40,125 bases of DNA from Limnohabitans sp. Rim8 (GCA_945901045.1 CAMDKK010000037.1:1-40125), one strand, 5' to 3'; positions 23,369-35,100 are shown, numbered from the stretch's first letter. A program made the numbers and translations. Notes: a model not told the origin generated them from the sequence alone.

Positions 23369-25183
23369 TCAGGCTTTCACGGCATCCAGATTGCGCAAAC
23401 GGATGTGCAGTTCGCGCAATTGCTTTTCGTCCACCGAGCTTGGGGCTTGTGTGAGCAAGCACTGAGCGCGCTGGGTCTTGGGGAAGGCAATCACGTCGCG
23501 GATGGACTCAGCACCCGTCATCATGGTGACGATGCGATCCAAACCGAAGGCCAAGCCACCGTGCGGAGGCGCACCGTATTGCAGCGCGTCAAGCAAAAAG
23601 CCAAACTTGAGCTGTGCTTCATCAGGCGAGATCTTCAGGGCATCAAACACTTTTTGCTGCACGTCAGCGCGGTGAATACGCACCGAACCGCCGCCCATTT
23701 CCCAGCCGTTCAAGACCATGTCATAGCCTTTGGAAATGCACTTCTCAGGGGCGGTGACCATCCAGTCCTCGTGACCGTCTTTGGGCGCAGTGAAGGGGTG
23801 GTGCACAGCGCTGTAGCGTTGGTTTTCTTCGTCGAACTCGAACATGGGAAAGTCAACCACCCACATCGGAGCCCAACGGGCTTCGAACAAACCGTTTTTC
23901 TTGCCGAATTCGCTGTGACCGACTTTGATGCGCAGAGCACCGATGGCGTCGTTGACGATTTTGGCTTTGTCGGCACCGAAAAAGATCAGGTCGCCGTCTT
24001 GTGCGCCTGTGCGTTCGAGCACGGCCGCCAAAGCGGCGTCGTGGATGTTTTTCACGATGGGCGACTGCAAGCCGTCACGGCCCTTGGCCAACTCGTTGAC
24101 GCGGATGTAGGCCAAGCCCTTGGCGCCGTAGATTTTGACGAACTCGGTGTAGGCGTCGATCTCGCCACGGCTGATGCCACCGCCTTCGACCGAGCCCTTA
24201 GGCACCCGCAGGGCGACCACGCGGCCACCTTTCATGTTGGCAGCGCCTGAGAACACTTTGAAGTCCACATCGCCCATCACGTCGGTCAGTTCGGTGAACT
24301 GCAGTTTCACACGCAGGTCGGGCTTGTCAGAGCCATAGATGTGCATGGCATCTTGGTAGCTCATAACGGGGAACTCACCCAGGTCCACACCGATGGTTTT
24401 CTGGAACACGTGCTTGATCATGCCCTGGAACATTTCACGAATTTCTTCTTCGGTGAGGAAGGAGGTTTCGATATCAATCTGGGTGAATTCGGGCTGGCGG
24501 TCAGCGCGCAGGTCTTCGTCGCGGAAGCACTTGGTGATTTGGTAGTAGCGGTCGTAGCCGGCCACCATCAAAAGTTGTTTGAACAACTGAGGCGACTGGG
24601 GCAGCGCAAAGAACTGGCCGTCATGCACACGGCTCGGCACAAGGTAATCGCGCGCGCCTTCAGGGGTGCTCTTGGTGAGCATGGGGGTTTCGATGTCGAC
24701 AAAACCGTTTTCGTCCAAGAACTTACGCACTTCCATGGCCACGCGGTAACGCAGCATCAGGTTGTTTTGCATGTAAGGGCGACGCAGGTCGAGCACGCGG
24801 TGTGTCAGGCGCGTGGTCTCCGACAGGTTCTCGTCGTCAATTTGGAACGGGGGCGTGACGGACTCGTTCAACACGATCAGTTCGTGGCACAGCACTTCAA
24901 TCTTGCCGCTCTTCAAGCCTTCATTGCTTGTGCCGTCAGGACGCAAACGGACCTCACCTTTGACTTGGATACAAAACTCGTTGCGCACGTTCTCAGCCAC
25001 TTGGAACATGTCAGGTCGATCAGGATCGCAGACGATTTGGACGTAGCCTTCACGGTCACGCAGGTCGATAAAGATCACGCCGCCGTGGTCACGACGGCGG
25101 TTGACCCAGCCGCACAGGCTCACGGTTTGGCCAGCGACGGTTTCGGTCACCAAGCCGCAGTAGTGGGAACGCATGTTGGACAT
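23369..25183 (-). CDS. aspS: Aspartyl-tRNA synthetase
   Basis: A 604-residue class II aminoacyl-tRNA synthetase that charges tRNA-Asp (or also tRNA-Asn; sequence alone does not decide). It has an OB-fold anticodon-binding domain (residues 1-105, [22 protein letters not shown]), the catalytic domain with motif 2 ([19 protein letters not shown]) and motif 3 ([15 protein letters not shown]), and the bacterial GAD insertion (about 290-420). The start ATG at 25183 gives [10 protein letters not shown]; a second ATG at 25174 is possible. It is downstream of DUF502 with a 22-base gap. Confidence 0.97.
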   Translation of the reverse strand: MSNMRSHYCGLVTETVAGQTVSLCGWVNRRRDHGGVIFIDLRDREGYVQIVCDPDRPDMFQVAENVRNEFCIQVKGEVRLRPDGTSNEGLKSGKIEVLCHELIVLNESVTPPFQIDDENLSETTRLTHRVLDLRRPYMQNNLMLRYRVAMEVRKFLDENGFVDIETPMLTKSTPEGARDYLVPSRVHDGQFFALPQSPQLFKQLLMVAGYDRYYQITKCFRDEDLRADRQPEFTQIDIETSFLTEEEIREMFQGMIKHVFQKTIGVDLGEFPVMSYQDAMHIYGSDKPDLRVKLQFTELTDVMGDVDFKVFSGAANMKGGRVVALRVPKGSVEGGGISRGEIDAYTEFVKIYGAKGLAYIRVNELAKGRDGLQSPIVKNIHDAALAAVLERTGAQDGDLIFFGADKAKIVNDAIGALRIKVGHSEFGKKNGLFEARWAPMWVVDFPMFEFDEENQRYSAVHHPFTAPKDGHEDWMVTAPEKCISKGYDMVLNGWEMGGGSVRIHRADVQQKVFDALKISPDEAQLKFGFLLDALQYGAPPHGGLAFGLDRIVTMMTGAESIRDVIAFPKTQRAQCLLTQAPSSVDEKQLRELHIRLRNLDAVKA

Positions 25184-25205
25184 GATCTAGGCTCTTTCTT
25201 TATTT

Positions 25206-25862
25206 TTAAACTTCAGACTTCTTGACTGGCAATGCATCCGGGCCACCAGGCACCACCACGCCCATCGAGATGATGTATTTCAAGGCGTCATCCACACTCA
25301 TGTCGAGTTCGACCACATTCGCACGTGGCATCATCAAAAAGAAGCCTGAAGTCGGGTTGGGTGTTGTTGGCACGTACACGCTGACGTACTCCTCTTTCAA
25401 ATAGCGCGCCACTTCGCCACCGGGCTGACCGGTCAAAAATGCAATAGTCCAAGAATTGGCATGAGGGTACTGCACCAACAAGGCTTTGGAAAAAGCATTA
25501 CCGCTGCCAGAGAACAAGGTGTCTGCCACCTGCTTGACGCTGCTGTAGATGGTGTTGACCACGGGAATACGGGTAATCAACTTGCCCCATTGGCGCAGCC
25601 ACCATTGACCAAACATATTGGCCACAAACATGCCCGTCGCCAATATGACCGCCGCGACAAGGACCACGCCCAAGCCGGGCACATTGCGCAAACTTTCAGC
25701 CGAAGCATGCATACCTGGAATGATTGCATCCATCGCACCCAGCACGGAAAGGAAAATGTGGTCGAGCGTACCCACCAGCCAGGTCAAGACCCAGACCGTG
25801 ATCCCCATAGGCAACCACACCAATAAGCCGGTGACGAAGTAGTGGCGCAAGCGCAGATTCAT
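25206..25862 (-). CDS. DUF502 family membrane protein
   Basis: A 218-residue inner-membrane protein of the DUF502 family, of unknown function. It has two hydrophobic segments, one near residues 8-30 (VTGLLVWLPMGITVWVL) and one near 60-90 (VVLVAAVILATGMFVANMFG), then the conserved IPVVNTIYSSVKQV and a soluble C-terminal part with VYVPTTPNPTSGFF, which is well conserved. The ATG at 25862 is used instead of a TTG at 25871. It sits between fmdB and aspS, the usual order in Burkholderiales. Confidence 0.92.
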   Translation of the reverse strand: MNLRLRHYFVTGLLVWLPMGITVWVLTWLVGTLDHIFLSVLGAMDAIIPGMHASAESLRNVPGLGVVLVAAVILATGMFVANMFGQWWLRQWGKLITRIPVVNTIYSSVKQVADTLFSGSGNAFSKALLVQYPHANSWTIAFLTGQPGGEVARYLKEEYVSVYVPTTPNPTSGFFLMMPRANVVELDMSVDDALKYIISMGVVVPGGPDALPVKKSEV

Positions 25863-25902
25863 GGGGTTCAATCAGTTTGAGAAAAAGGAATCGTCACAGG
25901 CG

Positions 25903-26247
25903 TCAGTGACAGGCGCATGAAGGTGCGCAACTGGCCGCAGCCGATCCCGATCCCGATGCCAAGGGGGGGCTGTCCGTTGAAGCAGGTGTTGCAGGTGTTC
26001 CGGGTGTGGATGGCGCAGCATCACCGCCCTCCGTGGACACCTGAGGCGCAGTTGCACCACCCGATCCACCTTTGAAATCAGTCGCGTACCAACCATTGCC
26101 TTTGAGTTGGAATCCAGCCGCAGTGAGCTGCTTTTTGTAACTAGGCTTGCTGCAAACAGGGCAATCGGTCAGGGGCTCATCGGCCATTTTTTGCAAAACG
26201 TCCTTGGCATGGCCACAGGACTCACATTTGTAAGCGTAAATAGGCAT
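25903..26247 (-). CDS. FmdB-family zinc-ribbon protein
   Basis: A 114-residue protein with an N-terminal zinc ribbon: MPIYAYKCESCGH and DCPVCSKPS provide two CxxC pairs. After residue 65 comes a low-complexity tail rich in glycine, alanine, proline and serine, ending CAPSCACH, a second possible metal site that is often seen in this family. Members are thought to be small regulatory or metal-binding proteins; the actual role is not known. It lies 40 bases upstream of DUF502 and would be the first gene of fmdB-DUF502-aspS. Confidence 0.93.
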   Translation of the reverse strand: MPIYAYKCESCGHAKDVLQKMADEPLTDCPVCSKPSYKKQLTAAGFQLKGNGWYATDFKGGSGGATAPQVSTEGGDAAPSTPGTPATPASTDSPPLASGSGSAAASCAPSCACH

Positions 26248-26304
26248 AGGTTAAGGCGTCAGAGTTGAGGATACAAAACCCTCGATTATAGGCGGCGCGG
26301 CAGG

Positions 26305-27750
26305 TCAGCCGATGTGGGGCGCCGCGTGGTGCATTGCCTTTTGGTTGCGGATGCCTTGAGGCAGGGTTGAACCGATGACCATGCCGGCCCAGCTGGCCAA
26401 GACGCCCGCCAATTGGGCAGGAAACTCGGCACCTGCCGGGGTGAGCAGCAATGTCAGCCAAGTACCCAAGCCCAATACAATCGAAAAAATGGCCCCTTGG
26501 GTTGTCGCCCGAGGCCAATACAAGCCAAAGACCAAGGGAACGAAAGCCCCCACCAAAGGCACCTGGTAGGCGCCAGAGACCATGTCATAAATACTGCTGC
26601 CTTGCATGACATTGGCGTAGATCAAAACCAAGCCACTGAACACCAACACCGTCAGCCGCATCGCTTTAAGCTGCTGCTGGTCACTGCTGTGCGGGTAAAA
26701 CTGACGCCATATGTTTTCTGTGAAGGTCACACTGGGGGCAAGCAAGGTGGCGGATGCGCATGATTTGATGGCAGACAACAAGGCACCAAAGAACAAGACC
26801 TGCATGGCAAAAGGCATGTGCTCCATGACCAAGGTAGGCAGAACTTTTTGGGGATCTTCTTGCATCAGCGTCATGGCCTTTTCGGGCATGATGATCAACG
26901 CGCTGACGACCAAGAACATGGGCACAAACGCAAAGAGAATGTAAAAAATACCGCCCCAAACAGGCCCACGTGTGGCCGCATGAATGCTGTTGGCCGACAT
27001 GACACGCTGAAACACATCTTGCTGCGGAATGGAGCCAAACATGATGGTGATGGCCGCAGCGAAAAAGAAAATGATGTCCTTGAAGTTGGGCTCAGGCCAG
27101 AACTTGAACAAGTCTTTGCTCACGGCCAGGGCCAACACTTTGTCGGCCCCGCCGGCTTGATGTCCTGCAAAAACCGCGATGGTGGCCAACCCGACCACCA
27201 AAATAATCATCTGCATAAAGTCTGTCACTGCCACAGACCACATACCGCCAAACAATGTGTAGGCCAGGATAGACACCACCCCGATGACCATGCCCATCGG
27301 CATGCTGATCGCACCGTCGGACAACAGATTGAAAACCAAACCGAGCGCCGTAACCTGTGCCGAGACCCATCCCAAATAACTCACCATGATGATGATCGAG
27401 CAAATCACTTCCACACTGCGCCCATAACGTTCACGGTAATAGTCGCTGATGGTCAGTAAAGACATTTTGTAAAGCTTGGCAGCAAAAAAGACGCCCACCA
27501 AAATCAAACAACTGCCTGCCCCGAAAGGGTCTTCGACCACACCGTTCAAGCCGCTGTTCACAAATTTAGCGGGAATACCTAACACAGTTTCAGAGCCGAA
27601 CCAGGTGGCAAAGGTGGTGGTGACAATCATGACCAAGGGCAGGTTACGCCCTGCGATGGCAAAGTCGGCTGAGTTTTTAACGCGTTTTGCAGCCAACAAA
27701 CCGATAGCGATGGTGATCAGCAAATAGGCAATGACCAGAATCAACAACAC
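26305..27750 (-). CDS. Sodium:solute symporter (SSS family)
   Basis: A 481-residue inner-membrane transporter of the SSS family. It starts directly in a first helix (LLILVIAYLLITIAIGLLAA), then NSADFAIAGRNLPLVM, TTFATWFGSETVLGIP, a SIIIMVSYLGWVSAQ helix, and FTENIWRQFYPH before the last helices; about 13 hydrophobic segments are seen. The start is a GTG at 27750 with GGAG seven bases before it. The substrate cannot be told from sequence; relatives carry organic acids, proline or pantothenate. It is flanked by fmdB and ubiB, both with short gaps on the same strand. Confidence 0.92.
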   Translation of the reverse strand: MLLILVIAYLLITIAIGLLAAKRVKNSADFAIAGRNLPLVMIVTTTFATWFGSETVLGIPAKFVNSGLNGVVEDPFGAGSCLILVGVFFAAKLYKMSLLTISDYYRERYGRSVEVICSIIIMVSYLGWVSAQVTALGLVFNLLSDGAISMPMGMVIGVVSILAYTLFGGMWSVAVTDFMQMIILVVGLATIAVFAGHQAGGADKVLALAVSKDLFKFWPEPNFKDIIFFFAAAITIMFGSIPQQDVFQRVMSANSIHAATRGPVWGGIFYILFAFVPMFLVVSALIIMPEKAMTLMQEDPQKVLPTLVMEHMPFAMQVLFFGALLSAIKSCASATLLAPSVTFTENIWRQFYPHSSDQQQLKAMRLTVLVFSGLVLIYANVMQGSSIYDMVSGAYQVPLVGAFVPLVFGLYWPRATTQGAIFSIVLGLGTWLTLLLTPAGAEFPAQLAGVLASWAGMVIGSTLPQGIRNQKAMHHAAPHIG

Positions 27751-27786
27751 GATACTTCTCCTTCAATCGCGGTTCAATACACAGAT

Positions 27787-29358
27787 TCAAAACAAATCCA
27801 GATGCCACAGCAGTTGCAAAGCAACCGAAGCCACCACAAAACCAATGCACAAATACAAAATAGTTTGCAATGTATGGTTTGTCCGACGTTGCTCGGCGAT
27901 CAAATTGGCCAGGTTTTTGCGCTCTTCAAGGTCGCTGCGTGGTTGCCTCAAAAAGTCATGCAATAAGCGGGGTAACTGCGGCAGTAATTTGGCGTATTGC
28001 GGCGCCTGGTCGCGCAATTCCAGCAGCAGCTTTTTGGGTCCGAGCTGATCGATCATCCATTTTTCAAGGAACGGTTTGGCTGTATTCCACAGGTCCAATT
28101 CAGGGTCCAACTGGCGGCCCAAGCCTTCGATGTTGAGCAAGGTTTTTTGCAACAACACCAATTGCGGCTGAATTTCGACATGAAAACGGCGCGACGTCTG
28201 AAACAAACGCATCAGCACCATGCCCAATGAAATTTCCTTCAGGGGCCGATCAAAATAAGGTTCACAAACGGCTCTTATGGCGGATTCAAGTTCATCCACG
28301 CGGGTGTCCGCCGGAACCCAGCCTGACTCAATGTGCAGTTCGGACACCCGTTTGTAGTCACGCCGAAAAAAAGCCGTGAAATTTTGCGCCAAATATTTTT
28401 TGTCAAATTCTGTGAGTGTGCCCACGATGCCAAAGTCAAGGGAGATATAGCGCCCGAAAGTGTTGGGTACCAAACTCACCTGGATGTTGCCCGGATGCAT
28501 ATCGGCATGGAAAAAACCGTCACGAAACACCTGCGTGAAGAACAGGGTCACGCCATCCCGGGCCAATTGCGGAATGTTGACGCCCGCATCACGCAAGCGT
28601 TCTATCTGGCTGATAGGTACACCGATCATGCGCTCCATGACAATGACTTCGGTGTGGCAAAAATCCCAAATCATTTCGGGAATCAGTACCAAATTCAAAC
28701 CGTCCATATTGCGGCGAAGTTGTGCTGCGTTGGACGCCTCGCGCACCAAGTCAAGCTCATCGTGCAGGTACTTGTCGAACTCAGACACCACCTCTTTGGG
28801 TTTGAGTCGTTTGCCATCCGCACTCAAACCTTCGACCCAACCGGCCATCATGCGCATGAGCGAAAGGTCTTTTTCGATCACGGGCAGCATCTCCGGGCGC
28901 AAGACTTTCACCGCCACATCGCGCTCCACACCCAGCTTGTCTTTTAAAACAGCAAAGTGCACTTGTGCAATCGATGCACTGGCCACGGGTTGGCGGTCAA
29001 ACTGAACGAAAATATCATCTACCTTGCGTTTGAATGCGCGCTCAATGGTGGCGATAGCCACTTCGGAGGGAAAAGGTGGAACGTTATCTTGCAATTGAGC
29101 CAATTCATCGGCAATGTCCGTGGGCAGTAAATCGCGTCGTGTGGAAAGCACTTGGCCGAACTTGACAAAAATGGGGCCCAGACGCTCCAAGGCTTCACGG
29201 ATTCTTTGTCCTCGGGGCGCCGTCAAGTCACGGCCCATGGAAATCATGCGGGCCAGAACACGCAGCCAGGGTTTTTGGAAACTCGTCAGCACCAGTTCAT
29301 CCAGACCATAGCGCAAAACAATGAACAAAATAAACCCACCACGCAGGAGACGGTTCAT
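27787..29358 (-). CDS. ubiB: UbiB ubiquinone biosynthesis atypical kinase
   Basis: A 523-residue membrane-linked member of the ADCK/ABC1 family, needed for ubiquinone synthesis. It has the KxGQ motif region [26 protein letters not shown] in place of a usual glycine loop, VAVKVLRP with the lysine, [12 protein letters not shown] as catalytic loop and SLDFGIVG as the DFG motif. A C-terminal helix ([18 protein letters not shown]) anchors it in the membrane, as is usual. The start codon overlaps the stop of ubiJ as ATGA, so translation is coupled. The SSS gene starts 36 bases after its end. Confidence 0.96.
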   Translation of the reverse strand: MNRLLRGGFILFIVLRYGLDELVLTSFQKPWLRVLARMISMGRDLTAPRGQRIREALERLGPIFVKFGQVLSTRRDLLPTDIADELAQLQDNVPPFPSEVAIATIERAFKRKVDDIFVQFDRQPVASASIAQVHFAVLKDKLGVERDVAVKVLRPEMLPVIEKDLSLMRMMAGWVEGLSADGKRLKPKEVVSEFDKYLHDELDLVREASNAAQLRRNMDGLNLVLIPEMIWDFCHTEVIVMERMIGVPISQIERLRDAGVNIPQLARDGVTLFFTQVFRDGFFHADMHPGNIQVSLVPNTFGRYISLDFGIVGTLTEFDKKYLAQNFTAFFRRDYKRVSELHIESGWVPADTRVDELESAIRAVCEPYFDRPLKEISLGMVLMRLFQTSRRFHVEIQPQLVLLQKTLLNIEGLGRQLDPELDLWNTAKPFLEKWMIDQLGPKKLLLELRDQAPQYAKLLPQLPRLLHDFLRQPRSDLEERKNLANLIAEQRRTNHTLQTILYLCIGFVVASVALQLLWHLDLF

Positions 29359-29915
29359 GGCGTGGCTTTCGAGCGCACATCAGCGCCCGTCGCATCTGTC
29401 TTGTGCTGTGCTGCAAAACGCCTTAAAGCTTCTATGCTGTTGCGCGCCAGAGTGGCCAAGGTGTGGGCGGGGCCATCGCCAATCCATTGAGCGACATCTT
29501 CTTCAGGCTCCCAACGCACATGGTCAATCAGCCAATTGACTTCCGCCGCCAATTGCACATCGCCCTCGACACGAACGGCCGGTTTGTCACCCCGCATCAA
29601 GGCGGTTGCAATGTCCAATGGCGAGTCATCCGTCACGGTCAAGCGCAAGTCAAAGCCATCACACTGAACACGCTCTAACAAACCAGCCGGAGTAGGAGAA
29701 AGTTTCATTGCAAATGACTGCCACTGAATCTCGATGCGCTCGCCTTTTTGGCGCGCCAATCGACGCATGGCTTCGGGTTCTTGCATGAGCACGTGATTTA
29801 AAAACAAAACCACGCGATTCAGGGTTTCATCTATCACCCATGTGGGGGGCGAGAATGAGGCGCCAAACTGCTGTAAAGCCTGCGCGGCCAAAGAAAAAGG
29901 GGACTGTGTTGCCAT
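29355..29915 (-). CDS. ubiJ: UbiJ-like ubiquinone biosynthesis accessory factor
   Basis: A 186-residue protein with an N-terminal SCP2-type lipid-binding domain, matching UbiJ, which with UbiK organises the ubiquinone assembly complex in the cytoplasm and binds isoprenoid lipid. Marks are [27 protein letters not shown], then [21 protein letters not shown] and the acidic/amphipathic C-terminus [13 protein letters not shown]. Identification rests on these and on its position directly before ubiB with an ATGA overlap, and near ubiE. Confidence 0.88.
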   Translation of the reverse strand: MATQSPFSLAAQALQQFGASFSPPTWVIDETLNRVVLFLNHVLMQEPEAMRRLARQKGERIEIQWQSFAMKLSPTPAGLLERVQCDGFDLRLTVTDDSPLDIATALMRGDKPAVRVEGDVQLAAEVNWLIDHVRWEPEEDVAQWIGDGPAHTLATLARNSIEALRRFAAQHKTDATGADVRSKATP

Positions 29916-29976
29916 AGTCCCCGATTATTCCCGAAAGCAGAGGGTTTATGAATGCCTTAACCCTTCTGTCAGGTGA

Positions 29977-30945
29977 TTACTGAAGGGCTTGCACCCCAGA
30001 CACCAACCAACCGCTGCCACCCTGGCGTGGTTTGGTCATGTTCCAGACTTCACGGAATGGGCTGGGGCTGGCGTTGGCTTCTTCACGGATCATGCCGTTG
30101 AATTCCACGCTGGCCATGTAGACGTCAGGCAATTCCTCAATACCCAGTAACTGGGCTTCCAACATGAGCACCTCGGTTTTGTTGGGTTGACCGGATGCCG
30201 TAGCTTCGCGCTCGGCCAGTTGGGCACGAATTTCGTTGAGCATGTTGTCCGTCATCATGGAGCGCAGCATGCTGATGTCAGAGCGGTCCCAAGCATCCTG
30301 CAGGGTTGCGAAATTTCGTTTGGCTGCAGCCAAGAAGTTTTCAGAGTCAAAACCGGCGGGGACTCCCCAGTTCTGACTGCCTCCTGCGCCCAATGCAGAA
30401 CCGATCATCGAACCCGTGGCCGCTGGTGCGGCACTGTCGAAGCGGGTGTTGTTCGCTTCCCATGGACGGGCAGACGCGTCGTTGCCTACTTTTTCAGGGT
30501 TGTAATTGCGCAAGACCTCAGGGGTAGCAGCGCTTTCACCTGCCCCTTGGTAAGCCAAGCCACCTTTGCCGGCAGATCGGCGTGAGCGCATGAACCAGCC
30601 GATCAAGGCGATGGCCGCAAAGGCGATCAAGGCGAACATCAGAATGTTGCCCATGGCACCGCCCAGACCCATGCTGTTTGCCAACCAAGCCAAGCCCAAA
30701 CCAGCAGCAAGTCCGCCGAGCATCGCACCCCAAGGCCGGGCAGGTGCTGCAGGCGGCACAGCGGGTTTTGCCACGCCGGCAGGTGCAGCCTGTTGCGCAG
30801 GTGCACCAGGCTTAACGGCTTCACGTTGCGTCACGTTATTGGACTGCTGTCCAGCTGATTTGCCGCCACCCAAGCGTTTGGCCTCAGCGCTAAAGCCGCT
30901 TAAGGATAAGAATAAAACCAAAATAACACTTAAAAATTTATTCAC
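29977..30945 (-). CDS. Tim44-like domain membrane protein
   Basis: A 322-residue protein. The GTG at 30945 is used because GGAG lies five bases before it; this gives a signal-like start (NKFLSVILVLFLSLSGFSAEA). A proline/alanine-rich segment follows, then a hydrophobic stretch of one or two helices (about 75-120, GLGLAWLANSMGLGG, ILMFALIAFAAIALIGWF), and a C-terminal Tim44-like domain (about 200-322) with AAKRNFATLQDAWDRSD and EFNGMIREE. Tim44 domains bind lipid or membranes; the bacterial role is not known. It lies between ubiE and ubiJ, as is common in Burkholderiales. Confidence 0.9.
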   Translation of the reverse strand: MNKFLSVILVLFLSLSGFSAEAKRLGGGKSAGQQSNNVTQREAVKPGAPAQQAAPAGVAKPAVPPAAPARPWGAMLGGLAAGLGLAWLANSMGLGGAMGNILMFALIAFAAIALIGWFMRSRRSAGKGGLAYQGAGESAATPEVLRNYNPEKVGNDASARPWEANNTRFDSAAPAATGSMIGSALGAGGSQNWGVPAGFDSENFLAAAKRNFATLQDAWDRSDISMLRSMMTDNMLNEIRAQLAEREATASGQPNKTEVLMLEAQLLGIEELPDVYMASVEFNGMIREEANASPSPFREVWNMTKPRQGGSGWLVSGVQALQ

Positions 30946-30988
30946 AATGTCTCCAAGAGAATAGCGGCACAAGGCCTGTACAAAATGA

Positions 30989-31720
30989 TCAACATTTAAT
31001 GCCGACGTGCAAGGCTACCACCCCTGCGCTGAGGTTGTGAAAATCCACATGGCCAAAACCGCTATTTTTCATAAGGGTTTTCAATTCTTGCTGGCCGGGG
31101 TGCATGCGGATCGACTCGGCCAAATACCGGTAACTGCTGTCATCGCCCGCCACCAACTTGCCAAGGGGCGGCAATACCTTGAAGCTGTACCAGTCGTAGA
31201 TCTTTTCAAGCGGCTTGGCCACCTTGGAGAACTCCAACACCAGCAACTTGCCGCCGGGTTTGAGTACGCGGCACATTTCTTGGAGTGCCAGCGCTTTGTG
31301 CGTCATATTGCGCAATCCAAAGGCAACGCTGACCACATCAAATTGTCCGTCGGCAAAAGGTAATTTTTCGGCATCGCAAACCAGCGTAGGCAAGACCACA
31401 CCGCAATTGAGCAAGCGATCGCGTCCAGTCGACAGCATGGCTTCGTTGATGTCGGTATGCACCACCCGCCCCGAGGCACCAACTTTTTTGGCAAAGGCCA
31501 AGGCCAAATCACCCGTACCGCTGGCGATGTCCAGCACCTGACCGCCTTCTTTCAAGTTGGCTACTTTGACGGTGTAAGCCTTCCAAACACGGTGCAAGCC
31601 CAACGACATCAGGTCGTTCATGACATCGTATTTGGAGGCCACCGAGTCGAACACGCCTCGGACATGCTTGGCTTTTTCGATTTCCTCGACCGTTTTGAAT
31701 CCGAAATGGGTAGAGCTCAT
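30989..31720 (-). CDS. ubiE: Demethylubiquinone/demethylmenaquinone C-methyltransferase
   Basis: A 243-residue SAM-dependent enzyme that methylates the quinone ring in ubiquinone (and menaquinone) synthesis. It has [23 protein letters not shown] near the UbiE signature, [17 protein letters not shown] for SAM binding, [22 protein letters not shown] and [14 protein letters not shown], all as expected. The ATG at 31720 gives the normal start and length; the frame runs upstream into the DUF971 gene but that extension has no protein-like sequence. It is 23 bases after the DUF971 gene and 43 bases before the Tim44-like gene. Confidence 0.97.
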   Translation of the reverse strand: MSSTHFGFKTVEEIEKAKHVRGVFDSVASKYDVMNDLMSLGLHRVWKAYTVKVANLKEGGQVLDIASGTGDLALAFAKKVGASGRVVHTDINEAMLSTGRDRLLNCGVVLPTLVCDAEKLPFADGQFDVVSVAFGLRNMTHKALALQEMCRVLKPGGKLLVLEFSKVAKPLEKIYDWYSFKVLPPLGKLVAGDDSSYRYLAESIRMHPGQQELKTLMKNSGFGHVDFHNLSAGVVALHVGIKC

Positions 31721-31743
31721 GCCAAAGCTTTCAGCGCAAGCAC

Positions 31744-32160
31744 TTAATGGGAGTGACCGCAGTTGGCACCGGCAGCCGCGATCATCGGTGCGTCGCGCTC
31801 GGCGCCAGCAGCAGCGAGTCGTTCGTTGTACTGCTTCCAAAGTGCGTCTTGCTCGGAGCCCAGAAAATACAAATACTCCCAAGTGAAAAGGCCCGAATCA
31901 TGTCCGTCTGAAAAAGCAGGTTTGACCGCATAGTTGCCCACGGGTTCAAGACTTTCAATGTCGACCAAACGCTTACCCGTCTGCAACACTTCCTGGCCTG
32001 GGCCATGCCCTTGTACTTCGGCCGAGGGCGAATACACCCGCATCAGTTCAAAGGGAATGCGAAACTGCGCGCCATCAGCAAAACCGATTTCCAGCACACG
32101 CGTACTGCCATGCACGGTCAGCGATTCGGGTGTCGGCGTCTTGGAGGTCAAACCAGCCAT
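31744..32160 (-). CDS. DUF971 (gamma-butyrobetaine hydroxylase N-terminal-like) protein
   Basis: A 138-residue protein with a DUF971 domain, which is the small N-terminal domain also found in gamma-butyrobetaine hydroxylases. [27 protein letters not shown] and the later [27 protein letters not shown] match; the [12 protein letters not shown] block is the most conserved part. The tail ends CGHSH, a possible metal ligand set. Its role is unknown; gene order suggests a link with ubiE and the quinone genes. It lies 12 bases after the DUF3683 dehydrogenase gene. Confidence 0.9.
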   Translation of the reverse strand: MAGLTSKTPTPESLTVHGSTRVLEIGFADGAQFRIPFELMRVYSPSAEVQGHGPGQEVLQTGKRLVDIESLEPVGNYAVKPAFSDGHDSGLFTWEYLYFLGSEQDALWKQYNERLAAAGAERDAPMIAAAGANCGHSH

Positions 32161-32172
32161 AGGTACTTTCAG

Positions 32173-35100
32173 TCAGACGAGCACGCGCTCAATGCCACCG
32201 GCATTCGCCGCGCTCACATACTCGGGCATCCAGTTCTCGCCCAGGATGTGCTTGGCCATCTCGACCACGATGTAGTCGGCTTCGAGCAGGCCGTTTTTCA
32301 TATCGTCGCCAAACCGGGACAGCCCTTGCAAACAACTGGGGCAACTGGTCAAAATCTTGACATTGGCTTGTGGCGCCAATGCACCGCTGGCGCGCAAAGC
32401 GACCTCGCCCTTGAGCAACTCTTCTTCCTTGCGAAAGCGCACCTGCGTTGAGATGTCGGGTCGCGTGACGCCCAAGGTGCCTGACTCCCCGCAGCAACGC
32501 TTGCTCTCGATGACGTTATCACCCATCAAGGCCTTGACTGTCTTCATGGGCTCTTGCAACTTCATTGGACTGTGACAGGGGTCATGGTAAAGGTAGGCGC
32601 CTTGCGACTCCAGTTTGATGCCTTTTTCAAGCAGGTACTCGTGAATATCCACGATACGGCAACCTGGGAAAATTTTGTCAAACTGGTACCCCTGCAACTG
32701 GTCGTAGCAGGTTCCGCAACTGACCACCACGGTCTTGATGTCCAAGTAGTTCAGTGTGTTGGCCACACGGTGAAACAAAACACGGTTGTCGGTAATAATT
32801 TTGTCGGCTTTGTCAAACTGACCCGAGCCTCTTTGCGGGTATCCACAGCACAGATAACCGGGGGGCAAAACTGTTTGCACGCCGGCATGCCAGAGCATGG
32901 CTTGGGTGGCCAAGCCTACCTGACTGAATAAACGCTCCGAGCCGCAGCCTGGAAAATAAAACACGGCCTCCGTTTCAGCGGTGGTGTTTTGCGGATTGCG
33001 GATGATCGGAACGTAATCGTTGTCTTCAATGTCCAACAAGGCCCGGGCGGTCTTTTTGGGCAGATTGCCTGGCATCTTTTTATTGATGAAGTGGATCACC
33101 TGCTCTTTGATAGGCGCTGCCCCCACCGATGCCGGGGGTGCGCTGGTCTGCTTGCGGGCAACACCCTTGAGCAAGCCGGCCACAAAACGCTGTGCCCGCA
33201 TGCCCACGCCGACCATGGCGGCACGCGCCAGCTTGATGGTTTCGGGGTTGGTGGCATTGAGCATGAACATGGCAGCGGCGTTGCCCGGACGGAAACTCTT
33301 CTTACCCATCTTGCGCAGCAGATTGCGCATGTTCATGGTCACGTCGCCAAAGTCGATTTTCACCGGGCAAGGGGACAGGCATTTGTGACACACGGTGCAA
33401 TGGTCGGCCACGTCTTCAAACTCTTGCCAATGCTTGATCGACACGCCGCGGCGAGTTTGCTCTTCGTACAAAAAGGCTTCCACCAGCAGCGAAGTGGCCA
33501 AGATTTTGTCGCGCGGGCTGTACAGCAAATTGGCGCGCGGCACATGGGTCGCGCACACCGGTTTGCATTTGCCGCAACGCAGACAGTCTTTCACGCTGGC
33601 GGCAATGTCGCCTATATCAGACTGTTGCATGATCAGCGACTCATGGCCCATCAGGCCAAAGCTGGGCGTGTAGGCGTTGGTCAAGTCGGCTTGGATCTCA
33701 GCACCTTCAGGGCCGGTGACCCGGCGCATCAATTTGCCTTTGTTGAAGCGTCCCTCGGGGTCAATACGTTGCTTGTATTCGGCAAAGGGTTGCAACTCAG
33801 CGTCGCTCAAAAACTCCATCTTGGTGATGCCAATGCCATGCTCGCCAGAGATCACGCCGTCCAGACTGCGGGCCAGCGCCATGATGCGGGTGACCGCTTC
33901 GTGCGCGGTTTGCAGCATGTCGTAGTTGTCGCTGTTCACCGGGATGTTGGTGTGCACATTGCCGTCACCGGCGTGCATGTGAAGCGCCACCCAAACGCGC
34001 CCTTTGAGCACGCGCTGGTGAATGGCGGTGCATTCGGACAGGATCGGCTCGAAGGCTGCGCCCGAGAAAATCGCACGCAGCGGCTCGCGAATTTGGGTTT
34101 TCCAACTGGCGCGCAGGCTATGGTCCTGCAGTTGGGGGAACAAGGCGTCCAGGTCGTTCAACCAGCCTTGCCACAAGGCACGCGTTTCGCGCACCACGGT
34201 CAAGGCTTGTGCCACACGCTCTTCAAGGAGCTCGGCAGCGGGAATGTCGTTCGCGTCTTCTTGCTTGCCCAGAGGCAGGTTACCGCGTGCCATAAACTTT
34301 TCGAGCTCGTTGCACAGGGCCAGCTTGTTGCGCAAGCTCAAATCGATGTTGATGTACTCGATGCCGTCGGTGTACTCAGCCATTCGCGGCAGCGGAATCA
34401 CCACGTCTTCGTTGACCTTGAAGGCGTTGGTGTGTTTAGAAATAGCGGCCGTGCGTTTGCGGTCGGCCCAGAATTTCTTGCGCGCCTCAGGGCTGATGGC
34501 TACAAAGCCTTCGCCGCTGCGCGAGTTGGCCAAACGCACCACCTCAGAGGTGACGCGTGCCACGTCATCAGGGTTGTCGCCGGCAATGTCGGCCAGCAAC
34601 AGCATCTTGGGGAAATGACCGCGCTTGGACTTGGTGGTGTAACCCACAGCACGCATGTAGCGCTCGTCCAAATGCTCCAATCCAGCCAGCAGCACGCCCG
34701 AGCGTTTTTGCTCGGCAAACATGAAGTCCTTGATCTCTACGATGCTGGGCACTGCGTCTTTGGCGTTGCCAAAAAACTCCATGCAAACGGTGCGGCTGTG
34801 CTCGGGCATGCGGTGCAGCACCCAACGGGCGCTGGTGATCAGGCCGTCGCAACCTTCTTTTTGTACACCCGGCAGGCCGGCCAGAAACTTGTCGGTCACG
34901 TCCTTGCCAAGGCCTTCCTTGCGGAAGGTCTTGCCGGGTATCACCAGGGTTTCGGTGCGCAACGGGGTTTTGCCGTCGGCCTTGAAGTAGCGCAACTCAA
35001 AGGTGGCGACTGCTGCGTCATGGATCTTGCCCATGTTGTGGTCCATGCGCACGACGTCCAGCCATTCGGCGTCGGGCGTGACCATGCGCCAGCTGGCCAG

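Noticed and set aside
23405-25225. Long rightward frames across aspS
   Set aside because: They are antisense to conserved synthetase motifs, with compositions typical of shadow frames.
29939-29976. Hairpin AGGGTT/AACCCT between the Tim44-like gene and ubiJ
   Set aside because: Only six base pairs with a long loop and no T run; not enough to call a terminator.
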